A DNA stretch of 64,000 bases from Eurosta solidaginis (lineage: Eukaryota > Arthropoda > Insecta > Diptera > Tephritidae): the NCBI RefSeq assembly GCF_040869045.1, contig NC_090323.1:259226392-259290391 (forward strand), read 5' to 3'. The notes below the pieces were generated by a model that did not search any database, was not told where the DNA came from, and saw only the letters and a list, made by a program, of their open reading frames with translations. The position numbers and the translations under genes are program-made. Below are positions 45,608 through 57,588 of the stretch, one piece after another (position 1 is the stretch's first letter; each line of letters starts with the position of its first letter).

Positions 45608-46058
45608 AGATTAGATTAGATATTAGATTAGATTAGTTAAGATATATTAGTAAATAGTCTGTAAGGAGGTTCTGATTGTCCTATAATATGAATAAATAAA
45701 TAAATAAAAAAATAAAATATTATTTTACCTTCCATTTGATACCCATGTCGTACAAACACATTCCAGGGTTACCATAGGTTCATTTTCCTACATGGCAGTG
45801 CCCCGCTATCTTATCAAAATCATTAGTTTATCTTATTTAATGGTTAACTACGTCATTATAAGACAAATCTCATTTTATTTTTTTCTACTTTTTACAAAAA
45901 ACATTTTGTGTTTGCATTTTTCTAAAAAGTTTCGACTATGACGAAGCACCCTGTATATGTGACATTCTGAGCTTTCACACAATAAAACTTCAAATAATTA
46001 GCTTTCATTTGCATTTTAAATTTTTGAAATATCTTCATTGGTTCAAAAGTTATGATTT
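45608..46058. other. Inter-element segment, duplicate of 1,444-1,888
   Basis: (TTAGA)n, then a fragment of the 130-bp family near 45,725-45,800, then AT-rich sequence with nothing else recognised. Confidence 0.7.
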
Positions 46059-46805
46059 TTGGAAAGAAAAAACTCAAAAGGCGCCACTGTGCGTCGTTTG
46101 ATAGTTAAGAAATATTTTTGGCCAAAAATGAATAAAGACATCAACACTTGGTCCAAAGAATGTATAAGTTGTCAAAAGGCGAAAGTATATCGTCATACAA
46201 AATCTCCAGTTGTGAAAATTCCTATTCCAAAAACTAGATTTGAACACATTCACTTAAATATTGTCGGACCCTTGCCTGTTTCAAAGGGATATCGTTACAT
46301 ATTAACTATAATTGATAGATTTACAGGTTGGCCAGAGGAATTCGCGCTAAGAGATATTTCTGCAGTTACGGTTGTAAATCAATTTTTTAAGGAACATATT
46401 TCACATTTTGGGGTTCCATTGGAAATAACAACGGATCAGGGATCTCAGTTTACTTCAAACTTGTTTTCAGAATTAACGAAACTTCTTAGAAGTCATCAAA
46501 TAACGACTTCTTCTTATCATCTCCAAGCTAATGGAATGATAGAACGTTTCCATAGACAGCTTAAATCTTCAATAATGGCTAGGAATGAGTCCAGGGATTG
46601 GTATGAAGAGTTACCAATAGTGCTTATGCGTTTGCGATCGATTTTTAAGGAAGATATTTCGGCAACACCAGCTGAAATGGTCTATGGCCAAAATTTAAGA
46701 TTACCTGGTGAATTATTCGTTTCAAATACAGAGAATGTAACTTCAACGGTTGTTTTAAGTAGTTTGCGTGAATATTTAATCTGGTTTTATGGCAGTATAC
46801 AATAG
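46059..46805 (+). pseudogene. Ty3/gypsy-type integrase fragment, copy 2
   Basis: This is the duplicate of 1,889-2,614, differing at about five bases by eye. It keeps the Cys-X2-Cys pair, the second catalytic Asp and the Glu, and shares the Asp-to-Asn change at residue 67. It reads Tyr where copy 1 has Cys in the SKGYRY segment, and Gly where copy 1 has Arg in RFTGWPEE. It lacks the stop that ends copy 1 (TGG here, TGA there), so the frame runs 7 codons further into the 93-bp unit. It has no start codon and no neighbouring pol domains. Confidence 0.9.
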
Positions 46806-46850
46806 ATCACATAATTAGTTTGCGAACAAATATAACTTAATAAGTGGGAT
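46773..46850 (+). repeat. 93-bp array, left unit, copy 2
   Basis: Duplicate of 2,603-2,680, ending in the target sequence TAAGTGGGAT. Confidence 0.85.
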
Positions 46851-48221
46851 TGTTTTGGACAAGAAACTGTCCTGGAGACCCAATGTGGAAGATCGGGCCA
46901 GGAAGGCAGCCATTGCCTTGTACTGCTGCAGAGGAGCTATCGGGAAGAGATGGGGACTCTCGCCAAGAATAGTACACTGGCTTTATGAGATGGTGGTCAA
47001 ACCGATTCTGCTATATGGGGTGCTGGTCTGGTGGAAAGCACTGGACACGGCGAGCAAATCCAAAATGTTAGTGTTAGTTAGTGCAACGGACGGCGCTGAT
47101 CGGTATCAGTGGCGCTCTCAGAACAACACCTACCTTGGCACTGAACGTCATGCCGAACATATACCCAGTAGATATTGCGGGAAAGGCGGCCGCGGCAAGG
47201 TCGTTGGTCAGGCTTCGTGATATGGGATATAGACTTTCTGACCGCGGACACTCTAGCCTTCTTACCAGTTTCGACTTCATCCCGGACAGAACAGACTACT
47301 GTATGCCGATAACTGCTCCCTATACAACCTTCACCCCAGAGAGAGAGGATTGGGGAAGAGGAATTATCTGGGGCATGGGATCGGTTAACTTGTTCACGGA
47401 TGGGTCAAATCTGGATGGAAAGGTTGGTGGGGGGTCTTTTGTCAAGAGCTAAATTTAAGCCGTAAGTTTAATTTGGCTGATCACTGCAGTGTATTCCAAG
47501 CGGAAATTGCTGCGATTAAGGATGCGGTGGATGGAATGCTATCCAGTACTAACACGGTTAGGGAATTTAACATCTACTCTGATAGCCAAGCGGCTATCAA
47601 GGCCTTGAGCTCAACTACAGTGAGATCGAGGGTGGTCTGGGAGTGCCTGACCTCGCTTGCGATTGCATCGAATTATTTTGCAATTAAGATTATCTGGGTC
47701 CCGGGCCATAGTGATATCCCGGGTAACTGTCAAGCGGATCTCTTAGCCTATACCACGTCTTGCAGGGTAGCAAGATCTTTCTGGCCAAAAGTGGATGGCA
47801 TGAGGTCTGCTGAAATAATTGGGTTCACTAAGGCACACCTATCAATGGTCATTGGGGTTTTGACAGGGCACTGTCCCATGGGTATCCATGCGGTACGTCT
47901 CAATATACTGGAAAATCCATCCTGCTGCAGCTGTATGGAGGATGATGAGGTGGAATCACCAAATCACTTTATGCTTGATTGTCCAGCTTTTGCCAGAACT
48001 AGGCGAAAATACTTCAGTCGCGACTCACTTGGATCTCCCGAGGATATATCCAAAGTTGAGATCGGTATCATTCGGAGCTTTATCGTTGCTACCCAACGAT
48101 TCTCTAAGTAGCTAGATCTAAGTCACCGTTATTTTTTGGATATGTGGTATCACAACGGACCTTCGTGTTGTCCAAGTGAGCTATCCTTATCAGGGCAGCT
48201 ACCACCTAACCTATCCTATCC
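46851..48221 (+). mobile_element. 5'-truncated LOA/I-type LINE, copy 2
   Basis: Same 1,371-bp insertion with the same flanking TAAGTGGGAT repeats (46,841-46,850 and 48,222-48,231) as at 2,681-4,051. It is a duplicate by descent, not a second transposition. Confidence 0.9.
46855..48111 (+). pseudogene. LOA/I-type LINE ORF2 C-terminal part, copy 2
   Basis: RT thumb, RNase H (FTDGSN here, FTDGSK in copy 1, then FQAEIAAI, IYSDSQAAIK and GHSDIPGNCQAD) and the C-terminal CCSC...HFMLDC knuckle. Both frameshifts of copy 1 are present at the same sites, so the gene was already dead before the duplication. Confidence 0.88.
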
Positions 48222-48595
48222 TAAGTGGGATATGTGTGCTTTTCCGTATTTAATCTGGTTTTATGGCAGTATGCAATAGATCAAATAATTAGTTTGGGAA
48301 CAAATATTACTTAATAAGTGGGGTATGTGTGCTTTTCCGTGTTTAATCTGGTTTTATGGCAGTATACAATAGATCACATAATTAGTTTGCGAACAAATAT
48401 AACTTAATAAGTGGGGTGTGTGTGCTTTCCGTATTTAATCTTGTTTTATGGCAGTATACAATAGATCACATAATTAGTTTGGGAATAAATATAACTTAAT
48501 TAGTGGGGTATGTGTGCTTTTCATATTTAATCTGGTTTTATGGCAATATACAATAGATCACAATTAGTTTGCGAACAAATATAACTAAAAACAAA
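48222..48595 (+). repeat. 93-bp tandem array, four units, copy 2
   Basis: Same unit number and junctions as 4,052-4,425. Confidence 0.92.
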
Positions 48596-48758
48596 ATGTA
48601 TTTTTAATTCGAAAAAACTGTATTGTACTATTAACGTAAGCGTGCCTTTCAGGTTTTCAGCTCATTTAGTTATTTTTTTTAACTTGATAAGCAGGATAAC
48701 GTAACTAGCCCATATATTTTATTTTCCCCTTGCGGACGGGGCCGTGGGTAAAGGCTAG
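48584..48758 (-). repeat. Spacer module, inverted partial copy 2
   Basis: Duplicate of 4,415-4,589, one base shorter in a T run. Confidence 0.8.
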
Positions 48759-49528
48759 TATATATTATAAATGGGAAAGTTTGGATGTTTAGATGTTTGG
48801 ATGTTTGGATGTCCAGACGTTTGTCTTTGTGCCTCAATCACGCAAGAACGGCTGGACGGATTTGGATCAAATATGGCACACATATAGTCAATAGTCTAGC
48901 AGGATCTATAAGCTATATATTTTTCCAAATGGGGAGAACCCCGCCCCCTAGGAACAGTTATACTTTAATTATTATATTTTTTCTTCTTTGTGACTGAATC
49001 ACGCCAGAACGGCCACACGGATTTTGATGAAATTTGGGACACAGCCAATAGTATACTAGCGAAATTTTTTTCGAACATGGAAATAGGGTGGGGGTCCCAC
49101 GACCCCTTCGAACAATTACTTTTTAATAATTTTTATGCATTATAACTTTACGTATATTGGCCTTCACCAATATTACAGATTCAATGGGTCAAATAAGTCG
49201 AGGGCTTACAAAGTGAGCAGTTACACCCTCCGTCCCCCCACCCTCCCCCCCTTCACTCCTCCTCTGGTGTAAAATCTATAAATTGTTTTAGCTCAATATA
49301 AATTTTCTCCTAAATCAATAGTTTTTGGTATCTGGCACATACAGATCGAGATCTAAAAAATTTTGGAAAAACGATCAGAGGTTCTCTCCTTCTCCTTCCG
49401 CTATCCGCCCTCCTTCAATAGCTTTTATTAGCATTACCTGTATGCTTTTTGTAACTCTTAATTTGCTCCAACGCGCCTGTTGCCTTATTAACATGGTTTT
49501 ATAATTAGCTTCACCTTATTTGTAATCC
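48759..49528 (-). repeat. Conserved tail module, inverted copy 2
   Basis: Duplicate of 4,590-5,344, extending a little further into GTAATCC, the start of the tail as seen in the forward copies. Confidence 0.85.
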
Positions 49529-49885
49529 TGTTAGGGTCATATCGAGACCCTTTCGGGATCATTTCAGGATGGTTTTCGGGATCCGTCCGGCATCCCGTTG
49601 GGGTATTTTCGGGATCGTTTGCGTGCCTTTGAGAGATAAATTCTTGATGGTTTCCGGGATAATTACGGGACTTTTTCCGGGTCATTTTGGGTCCCTTGCG
49701 GCATCATTTCTGATGGTTTTCGGGATTCGTCCGGGATCCCGTCATGGACTTTTTCTCGACTAATACGAAATCATTTGGGGACCTTTCCTGTATCATTTCT
49801 GGATGGTTGTCGGGATCCCTCAGAGTCATTTCGGGACTATTTCGGGACCCCTCATGGATCATTTTGAATGGTTTTCGGGATTTGT
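49529..49885 (-). repeat. 89-bp satellite, inverted block (right arm, copy 2)
   Basis: About four inverted units, where the first duplicate has only about one (5,345-5,446). It ends directly against a SINE at 49,886 instead of the spacer and dispersed element seen in copy 1. Confidence 0.88.
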
Positions 49886-50195
49886 AAATAATTGTAAGGC
49901 GCGATAACCTCCGAAGAGATCTAATTCCGAGCTTCTCTTCCAATTTGCGTCGTGCTCCTCTTGCTTTTCCCTACAAATTGGCCGGACGGGACCTACGTGT
50001 TTTATGCCGACTCCGAACGGCATCTGCAAGGAAGATGAGTTTTCACTGAGAGCCGAGGGGCGACCCCGCTTAGAAAAATTTTCCTCTAATTGAAAAACCT
50101 TATTTGTAAAATTTTGATGTTGCTTGATTGGGTGTGAACCCAGGGCAATCTGTGTGGTAGGCGGAGCACGCTACCATCACACCACGGTGGCCGCC
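49886..50195 (-). mobile_element. tRNA-derived SINE, internally deleted, minus strand
   Basis: Duplicate of 6,838-7,190, with the same B box (GGGTTCACACCC on the minus strand) but lacking about 55 bp of the body after TGAGTTTTCACTG. Confidence 0.85.
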
Positions 50196-50738
50196 AGAGA
50201 TGAACAGACGTTTAATTCGGTAACAATTTAACGTCCCATTAACACTAAATAAAAGATCTTGATTATGTCAACCCCCTAGGTTTCGAGCAGTGTTGTTGCT
50301 CAAAATTTAGTACACTGCCCCCACCTATGGTTTTGTGGTAGGAGAATACAATAGAACTAATTAGCTGTTTAAAAACAAATAGAATACGTTTGTCTATTTG
50401 TGTCTAAAAAATACAGTTTTTGTTCACATATCACATGATCGTTCTGAAATAAATAAATCTGTTTGTTCAATTTTTATTATACCTGAAACTTTATGAGGTA
50501 ATTTACCCAAAGACTTCCTCAACCTATAAAGGGCGGAGTGAATAAAGTAATTAGCATTTACTTCAATTCATTTAACCTTGATTAAAAAGTGTTCTTATTC
50601 CTCAGATCTAGAGGTAAAATCTTTTGTTTGTTTTTCATTCACACAAACAAATTTTTTATAAACAGAACAAATTCGCAATGCGCAGCTTTTATTTTATCCA
50701 CGTGGTTTTAGTTTGGAAACACTAGATATGGATATAGC
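50196..50738. other. AT-rich flank, duplicate of 7,191-7,733
   Basis: Near-identical to 7,191-7,733 at an offset of 43,005. Nothing else is recognised in it. Confidence 0.65.
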
Positions 50739-52860
50739 CAGGCCCATCGAGAGGGGGATGGGGGGATTCCCCCTGGGCCCGCGTTTTCTGAGGGGGCCCG
50801 CGATTTAGAGGTACTAAGAATTTTTTTTTTATTCAGGAGAGTCTTTAGCTGTTCCATGTGCAATTTTTAAGCCGAATTTTAAAAGCAATGAATATCTGCA
50901 TTTCATTTTAATATTATAGTGAAGTGTGAAAAATAATTTGAAAAGTCCTTTTCCTTAAAATTTAATAATAAATATTTCATTTGGCAGCTGGCCCAAAACC
51001 ATTCAGGTTCCGCATCCGCTTCGACTATTGATAATGATTTTTTGCCTGGGCCTTCCAACAGTGAGGAGACAATAAAAACATCAAACAAAAATGTATGTTT
51101 ACAGGAATCCGAAACCGTAAAGTTTCGTGGTGACACTGATGAAGGTTCATCAACAAAAAATCTTCCAACAATACAACCAGCTCTGCATCAAAGACCAGAT
51201 TATTTAAACGACTTCGATATCGGCACCGCGAATAATGAGTTTTTGCGATCTGAAGAAGTCAACGAAATAATTCGTAGAGGTCATCAAAAGTGTGCTGTTA
51301 TTTTTCCACGTGATTGTCAAGCATTTCCTATATCGTTGTTAAACAGAATCTTGCCAAATGGAGAGATGTGCGAGAAGAGTGTGACTGGTTAGTGTGGAGT
51401 GCCAGTAGCAATGCTTTTTATTGCTTACCATGTCGTCTGTTAAGCCCAATACTTTAAATCGGCCTAAAATTTGTGGTCCTGGTGGATATTCGAAATTGTA
51501 GATGTGGAAGACGCTATAGGATAAACCGCCAGCACACGAAAATACTCAAGATCACATTAAATGTTATATTCAATGGCGATCTTTACAAAATCTAATTCAA
51601 TAGGAGGCTACAATTGATACACTTCTCAATGAACAGCTAATCACTGAAACTCAAAAGTGGAAAGACATTTTATGTAGAATTTTGAACACTATTTTATTTT
51701 CAAAGTATATATCTTGGTTAACGAAACGATGGACAATTTTTGGGAATCTAAGATCTCATAAGCCCTTATGATCCGTTACTTAGAGATCATTTGGAGAAGG
51801 TTAGGATTTTACAACAGCAGCACCAACGTTTACAAGTTCACTATCTTTCCCCAACATTCAGAACGAGTTTATAGAAATTTGTGCAAAGCACGTGAGGGAA
51901 ACTACATTAGATCAAGGCAAGAAAGCCAAGTATTTTGCTATTATCGTTGATGCTATGCCTGATGCTAGTCACGTTGACCACGTTCATTTTGCGCTAACTA
52001 CATTTCAATACGAAAGCAACAAATTTTACAACTCAAGAACGGCAGAATGTTGTACGGCTGCAATTACTCTCTTCGGAGTTGTACAAAAATGTTTTACTAT
52101 TTTCAGCAGCACTCCACAACGATGGGACATCCTCAAAAAAAATGTACCGAGCTCTCTTCATAGTCTTTCACACAAAAGCCAAATTTGACTGCGCAAGCAT
52201 ACGGCGATGTTGCTGGCATTCTCAAGTACATCAACAAGTTCGGATGTATCTTGCTGTCCTCAGTTTGTTTCACAATACTGACTACCATTAATGAAAGAAA
52301 CGTGATCCTGCAAGCTAGAGACGCCACCATAGATGTTGAGGTACGACATTTAGATGCCTTATTAGCTGATTTGAAGTTGATGAGGAACCAATGGGAAGCA
52401 ATTTTAAACGAATGCAAAACAGTTGCTATTCAATTGAACATCTCGCTAAAGTTTCTGGACATTCGAAAGAGAAAACCCAAAAGATGTTCTGAAGATAATT
52501 TAAATGATATGATTACGGATGATTCAGGGTCTGATTTTGAAACCAATACATTCCTGGTGATTGTTGATTCGGTAATCACTGGCATTACTGAACGATTTGC
52601 AGCTATGAGAAATTTGAGCTAGACGTTTTCCTTTTTGTTGCAATTTGTAGACATGGATGAAACTACGGTTCTGGCGAGCGCAGTCAAAATTTGTCGAAAA
52701 ATACAAGTCGGATGTTTCTCAAAGTTTAGAATGCGAAATAATTCACTTGAAACACATTTACGAAGCAAATTTTGATAAAGGTCTGTCACTTTGGAATTGC
52801 TAAATGCAATCTATGTTCAAAATCTGTATAAAATTTCCCCCAACATTTGTGTTGCTTTAC
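50739..52860 (+). mobile_element. hAT transposon, left part only, copy 2
   Basis: This begins at the same CAGGCCCATCGAGAGGGGGA end as the element at 7,734. The right portion with the dimerisation domain and right end is not present downstream in this window: the dispersed element at 52,861 is followed by a gypsy element instead. Confidence 0.78.
50995..52785 (+). pseudogene. hAT transposase, N-terminal to central part, copy 2
   Basis: This holds the same fragments as at 7,990-9,780: LPNGEMCE and the TTF-type finger remnant, AKYFAIIVDAMPDASHVDH, FSSTPQRWDILKK and FAAMRNLS. The same internal deletion and stops are present. A few substitutions differ, for example SEEVNEIIRR here against SEEVNVIIRR in copy 1. 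Confidence 0.82.
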
Positions 52861-55713
52861 TTATTTTTATACTCAGCTGAGCAGAGCACACAGAGTATAT
52901 TAATTTTGTTCGCATAACGGTAATCCGTAACGGCATAAACTAATCAAGATAGATATAGACTTCTATATATCAAAATGATCTGGGCGAAAAAAGAAATTCA
53001 TTTAGCCATGTCCTTTCGTCCGTCCGTCTGTCCGTCCGTCCGTAAACATGATAACTTGAGTAAATTTTTGAGGTATCTTGACGAAATTTGGTGTGTAGGT
53101 TCCTGGGCGCTCATCTCAGATCGCTATTTAAACTGAACGTAATCGGACCATAACCACGCCCACATTTTCGATATCGATATTTTCGAAAAACAGAAAAAGT
53201 ACGACGGCTAAAGCGATAAAAGTTGGTAGCTGGGTTGAACATATGACGCAGAATATAAAATAAGTAAAATTTTGGACAATGGGAGTGGCACCGCCCACTT
53301 TTAAAAGATGGTAATTTAAAAGTTTTGCGTGCTGTAATTTGGCAGTCGTTGAAGATATCATGATGAAATTTGGCAGGAACGTTACTCCTATTACTATATG
53401 TGTGCTAAATAAAAATTAGCAAAACCGGATGACGAACACGCCCACTTAAAAAAAATATTTTTAAAGTCAGATTTTAACAAAAAATTCAATATCTTTACAG
53501 TATATAAGTAAATTATGTCAACATTCAACTCCAGTAATGATATGGTGCAACAAAATACAAAAATAAAAGAAAATTTCAAAATGGGCGTCGCTCCGCCCTT
53601 TTTCATTTAATTTGTCTAAGATACTTTTAACGTCATAAGTCGAACAAAAATTAACCAATCCTTTTGAAATTTGGTAGGGGCGTAGATTTTATGATGTTAA
53701 CTGTTTTCTGTGAAAACGGGCGAAATCGGTTGATGCCACGCCCAGTTTTTATACACAGTCGTTCGTCTGTCCTTCCGCATGGCCGTTAACACGATAACTT
53801 GAGCAAAAATCGACATATATTTAATGAACTTAGTTCACGTACTTACTTGAACTCACTTTAACTTGGTATGAAAAATGAACGAAATCCGACAATGACCACG
53901 CCCACTTTTTCGATATCGAAAATTACGAAAAATGAAAAAAATGCCATAATTCTATACCAAATACGAAAAAAGGGATGAAACATGGTGAGGTAATTGGATT
54001 GGTTTATTGACGCGAATTATAACTTCAGAAAAAACTTTATAAAATGGTTGTGACACCTACCATATTAAGTAGAAGAAAATGAAAAAGTTCTGCAGGGCGA
54101 AATAAAAAACCCTTAAAATCTTGGCAGGTATTATATATATAAATAAATTAGCGGTATCCAACAGATGATGTTCTGGGTCACCCTGGTCCACATTTTGGTC
54201 GATATCTGGAAAACGCCTTCACATATACAACTACCAACACTCCCTTTTAAAACTCTCATTAATACCTTTAATTTGATACCCATATCGTACAAACACATTC
54301 TAGAATCACCCCTGGTCCACCTTTGTGGCGATATCTGGAAACGGCGTCCACCTATGGAAATAAGGATTACTCCCTTTTAAAATACTCATTAACACCTTTC
54401 ATTTGATACCCATATCGTACAAACGCATTCTAGAGTCACCCCTAGTCCACCTTTATGGCGATATCTCGAAAAGGCGACCACCTATACAACTACCACCACT
54501 CCCTTTTAAAACCCTCATTAATACCTTTAATTTGATATCCATATCGTACAAACAAATTCTAGGGCCACACCTGGTCCACCTTTATGGCGATATCTCGAAA
54601 CGGCGTCCACCTGTGAAACTAAGCATCACTCCCTTTTAAAATACTCATTAACACCTTTCTTTTGATACCCATATTGTACAAACAAATTCTAGGGTCACCC
54701 CTGGTCCACCTTTATGGCGATATCTCGAAACGGCGTCTACCTATGGAACTAAGGATTACTCCCTTTTAAAATACTCATTAACACCTTTCATTTGATACCC
54801 ATATCGTACAAACGCATTCTAGAGTCACCCTTGGTCCACCTTTATGGCGATATCTCGAAAAGGCGACCACTTATACAACTACCACCACTCCCTTTTAAAA
54901 CCCTCCTTAAAACCTTTAATTTGATGCCCATATCGTACAAACAAATTCTAGGGTCACACCTGGTCCACCTTTATGGCGATATCTCGAAACGGCGTCCACC
55001 TGTGGAACAAAGCATCACTCCCTCTTAAAATACTCATTAACACCTTTCTTTTGATACGCATATTGTACAAACAAATTCTAGGGTCACCCCTGGTCCACCT
55101 TTATGGCGATATCTCGAAACGGCGTCTACCTATGGAACTAAGGATTACTCCCTTTTAAAATACTCATTAACACCTTTCTTTTGATACCCATATTGTACAA
55201 ACAAATTCTAGGGTCACCCCTGGTCCAGCTTTGTGGCGATATCTCGAAACGGCGTCCACCTATGGAACTAAGGATTACTCCCTTTTAAAATACTCATTAA
55301 CACCTTTCATTTGATACCCATATCGTACAAACGCATTCTAGAGTCAACCCTGATCCACCTTTATGGCTATATCCCTAAATGGCGTCCACCTATAGAACTA
55401 TGGCCCACTCCCTCATAAAATACTCTTTAACACCTTTCATTTGATTCCCATATTGTACAAACAAATTCTAGAGTCAACCCTGATCCACCTTTATGGCGAT
55501 ATCCCTAAATGGCGTCCACCTATAGAACTATGGCCCACTCCTTCATAAAATACTCTTTAATGCCTTTCATTTGATACACATGTCATACAAACACATTCCA
55601 GGGTTTCCCTCGGTTCATTTTCCTACATGGTTATTTTCCCTAATGTAGTCACCATAGCTCTGAACTGAGTATGTAATGTTCGGTTACACCCGAACTTAAC
55701 CTTCCTTACTTGT
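52861..55713 (+). mobile_element. CCACGCCCAC family element with expanded 130-bp array
   Basis: The 5' end (ACTCAGCTGAGCAGAGCA), the (CCGT)n run near 53,020, the CCACGCCCAC and GGGAGTGGC/GGGCGTCGC boxes and the 3' hairpin at about 55,679-55,696 are all as in 9,856-11,460. The 130-bp array at about 54,165-55,620 has roughly 11 units, against about 2.5 in copy 1. It is the longest copy of the family in the window. Confidence 0.9.
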
Positions 55714-55833
55714 TTTTTACTATCGTTAAACCTAACAGGGTTGGAATTTTTCTTGACGTGGTTATTTATCTCTGTGTTCAACCCCAAATTGTTCAAGAAA
55801 GTTTTCCTTTTTCTTGAGTGGCTGTCTTCGTGT

Positions 55834-57571
55834 ATGGAGGAGGAAGACGCACCGGAACGAGTTGCTGGTGGGTTGGGGTTATTCAACGCAAATAAGAGAG
55901 TAACGAGGAGCGTGAGTAGAGCATTGCAGAACCAGGTCGTCGGATTCATCTTCACGCAGATCGACACGGGCGTACCCCATTCCGTAGACTTCTTACCCAC
56001 GGACTTTTTCAACAGGTGTACTTCGCGGGTTTTCGATTCCGTTAGGGAGGAAAGCATCCGTCCGCCTAGGGTTAGAGTTTCCGACAGTTTTTATTTCAGT
56101 GAAGGAGATAGCAGCCTAAATTTTTCGAGGAAAATCGACCAACTGTTTGAAATGTCTGACACGGAGGAGTCTGGTGCAACTGTGGGTGCAACGGGGGGTG
56201 CGACTGCAGGTGCAACTGGAGGGGAAATTCCTAAACGGATTGGGCTAGCAGCGAACGCGGGTGTTGCGGTGTCGGAACCTCGAAGTAGCCGAGCCAGTAC
56301 GACAGCTGCCAACATCGAACAACTTAACCATATGATGCAAATGATGGCACAACAGAATGAGCTCATGTCGCAATACATGAACGGGGTCCGCCACATTCGA
56401 GACAACGTTTCGAACCTCAGCACACGCGTCGCTGACGTGGAGACATCGGCACAAGCGTTAGGGCACCGGTCAGAGCGGGCATCTACTCCTGAGCCTAGAA
56501 ATGGTAGGAATGAATCAGCCAACCAGCGTGTCGATTTAGATGCAGCAAGGGGGGGTTTCAGGTAACAATAGGAATGTCCAGGACCCACCGAGTTGGAAGA
56601 AGTTGGACCTGGATAAGTGGCATGTTAAATTTGACGGTACAAGTAAGGGGATAACGGTGGAGGGCTTCCTTTTTAGAATTGAGAAGTTGCGGCAACAGCA
56701 CAACATATCGCACTTCCAGCTCTTCACCGATTTCCATTGTCTCGTAACGGGCTCTGCCTTGAAGTGATACTGGCAAGTTCTAGAAAGTCATGCCGATGAA
56801 CCCGACTTTGGGTATTTAGAGCTGAAAACAGAACTTCTAGCCCACTTCAAGACAGCGGAGTCCGATTACGAGATAATTCGAGAAATTATGGAGCGTAAAC
56901 AACAGTCACAGGAAAGGTACGACGACTTCTACGGTGAGGTCCATGACCTGACTTTCCGCCTGCGGAAAAAGATACATTAGAAGGAATTAGTAGGAATAAT
57001 CCGAGCAAACCTGAAACCCTACCTTGCGAATTTAACCTTCGTATCTAAAATTGAAACGCTGGCTGAGCTTAAGGCGGAATGTAGGCGGGCGGAACGGCTA
57101 ATTAAAGAAAACCGTAGCAGAGCTAAGCCGGTCAACGAACTCGAATATCCCGAAGCGACACCTGGGGATGAGGGGATTAACCGGAAACCCGTAGACGCGA
57201 TCACTAATCATGTGAAACCGAAGGCAGCATTCCAACAACAAACACAGTCAATGCCCGGAAATGCGTCTCAAATAAAGCCTTTTTGTAACCCCAAGCCCAC
57301 CACCAATTCATTTTGTGCGTCCCCTTTCCATCTCATGTTATGTTTTTCGTGTGGTATGCCTGTCGACTTTTTTGTTAAAAATCCGTCCGAGTTGAAGAAA
57401 GAGAATCATTGTAAGTCGTCCTTCCATAACATGGTATGTTTTTCGTGTGGCGGTGATATGTCTTTTTGTGTATTCAAGGCGGGTAAGGGAAACTCCCAGC
57501 TGGCGGGGATTGCCGGGAGCTCTCGCCAGGGCACAGACTGCCCGGAGACCAACCCAGCTACCAAATTTTAA
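55834..57571 (+). pseudogene. Gypsy-type Gag, decayed
   Basis: The first ATG of the open frame is at 55,834; an alternative start is the ATG at 56,152 (MSDTEESG), which would be a more usual Gag beginning. A Gly/Ala/Thr repeat segment (about 56,175-56,225) and a Met/Gln-rich helical stretch precede a frame break near 56,555. The capsid-like part then reads DKWHVKFDG and FLFRIEKLRQQHNISHFQ. TGA at 56,765 replaces an expected Trp codon and TAG lies at 56,978. Two CFSCG Cys pairs near 57,345 and 57,437 sit where zinc knuckles belong, but the His and last Cys are not in the CCHC spacing, so the knuckles look degenerate. Confidence 0.8.
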
Positions 57572-57588
57572 AAAAGGTTGATAGTAGT

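Noticed and set aside
54165..55158. Plus-strand frames repeating LVHLYGDISKRRPP-like text
   Set aside because: Translation of the 130-bp tandem units; the same phrase appears wherever the array does.
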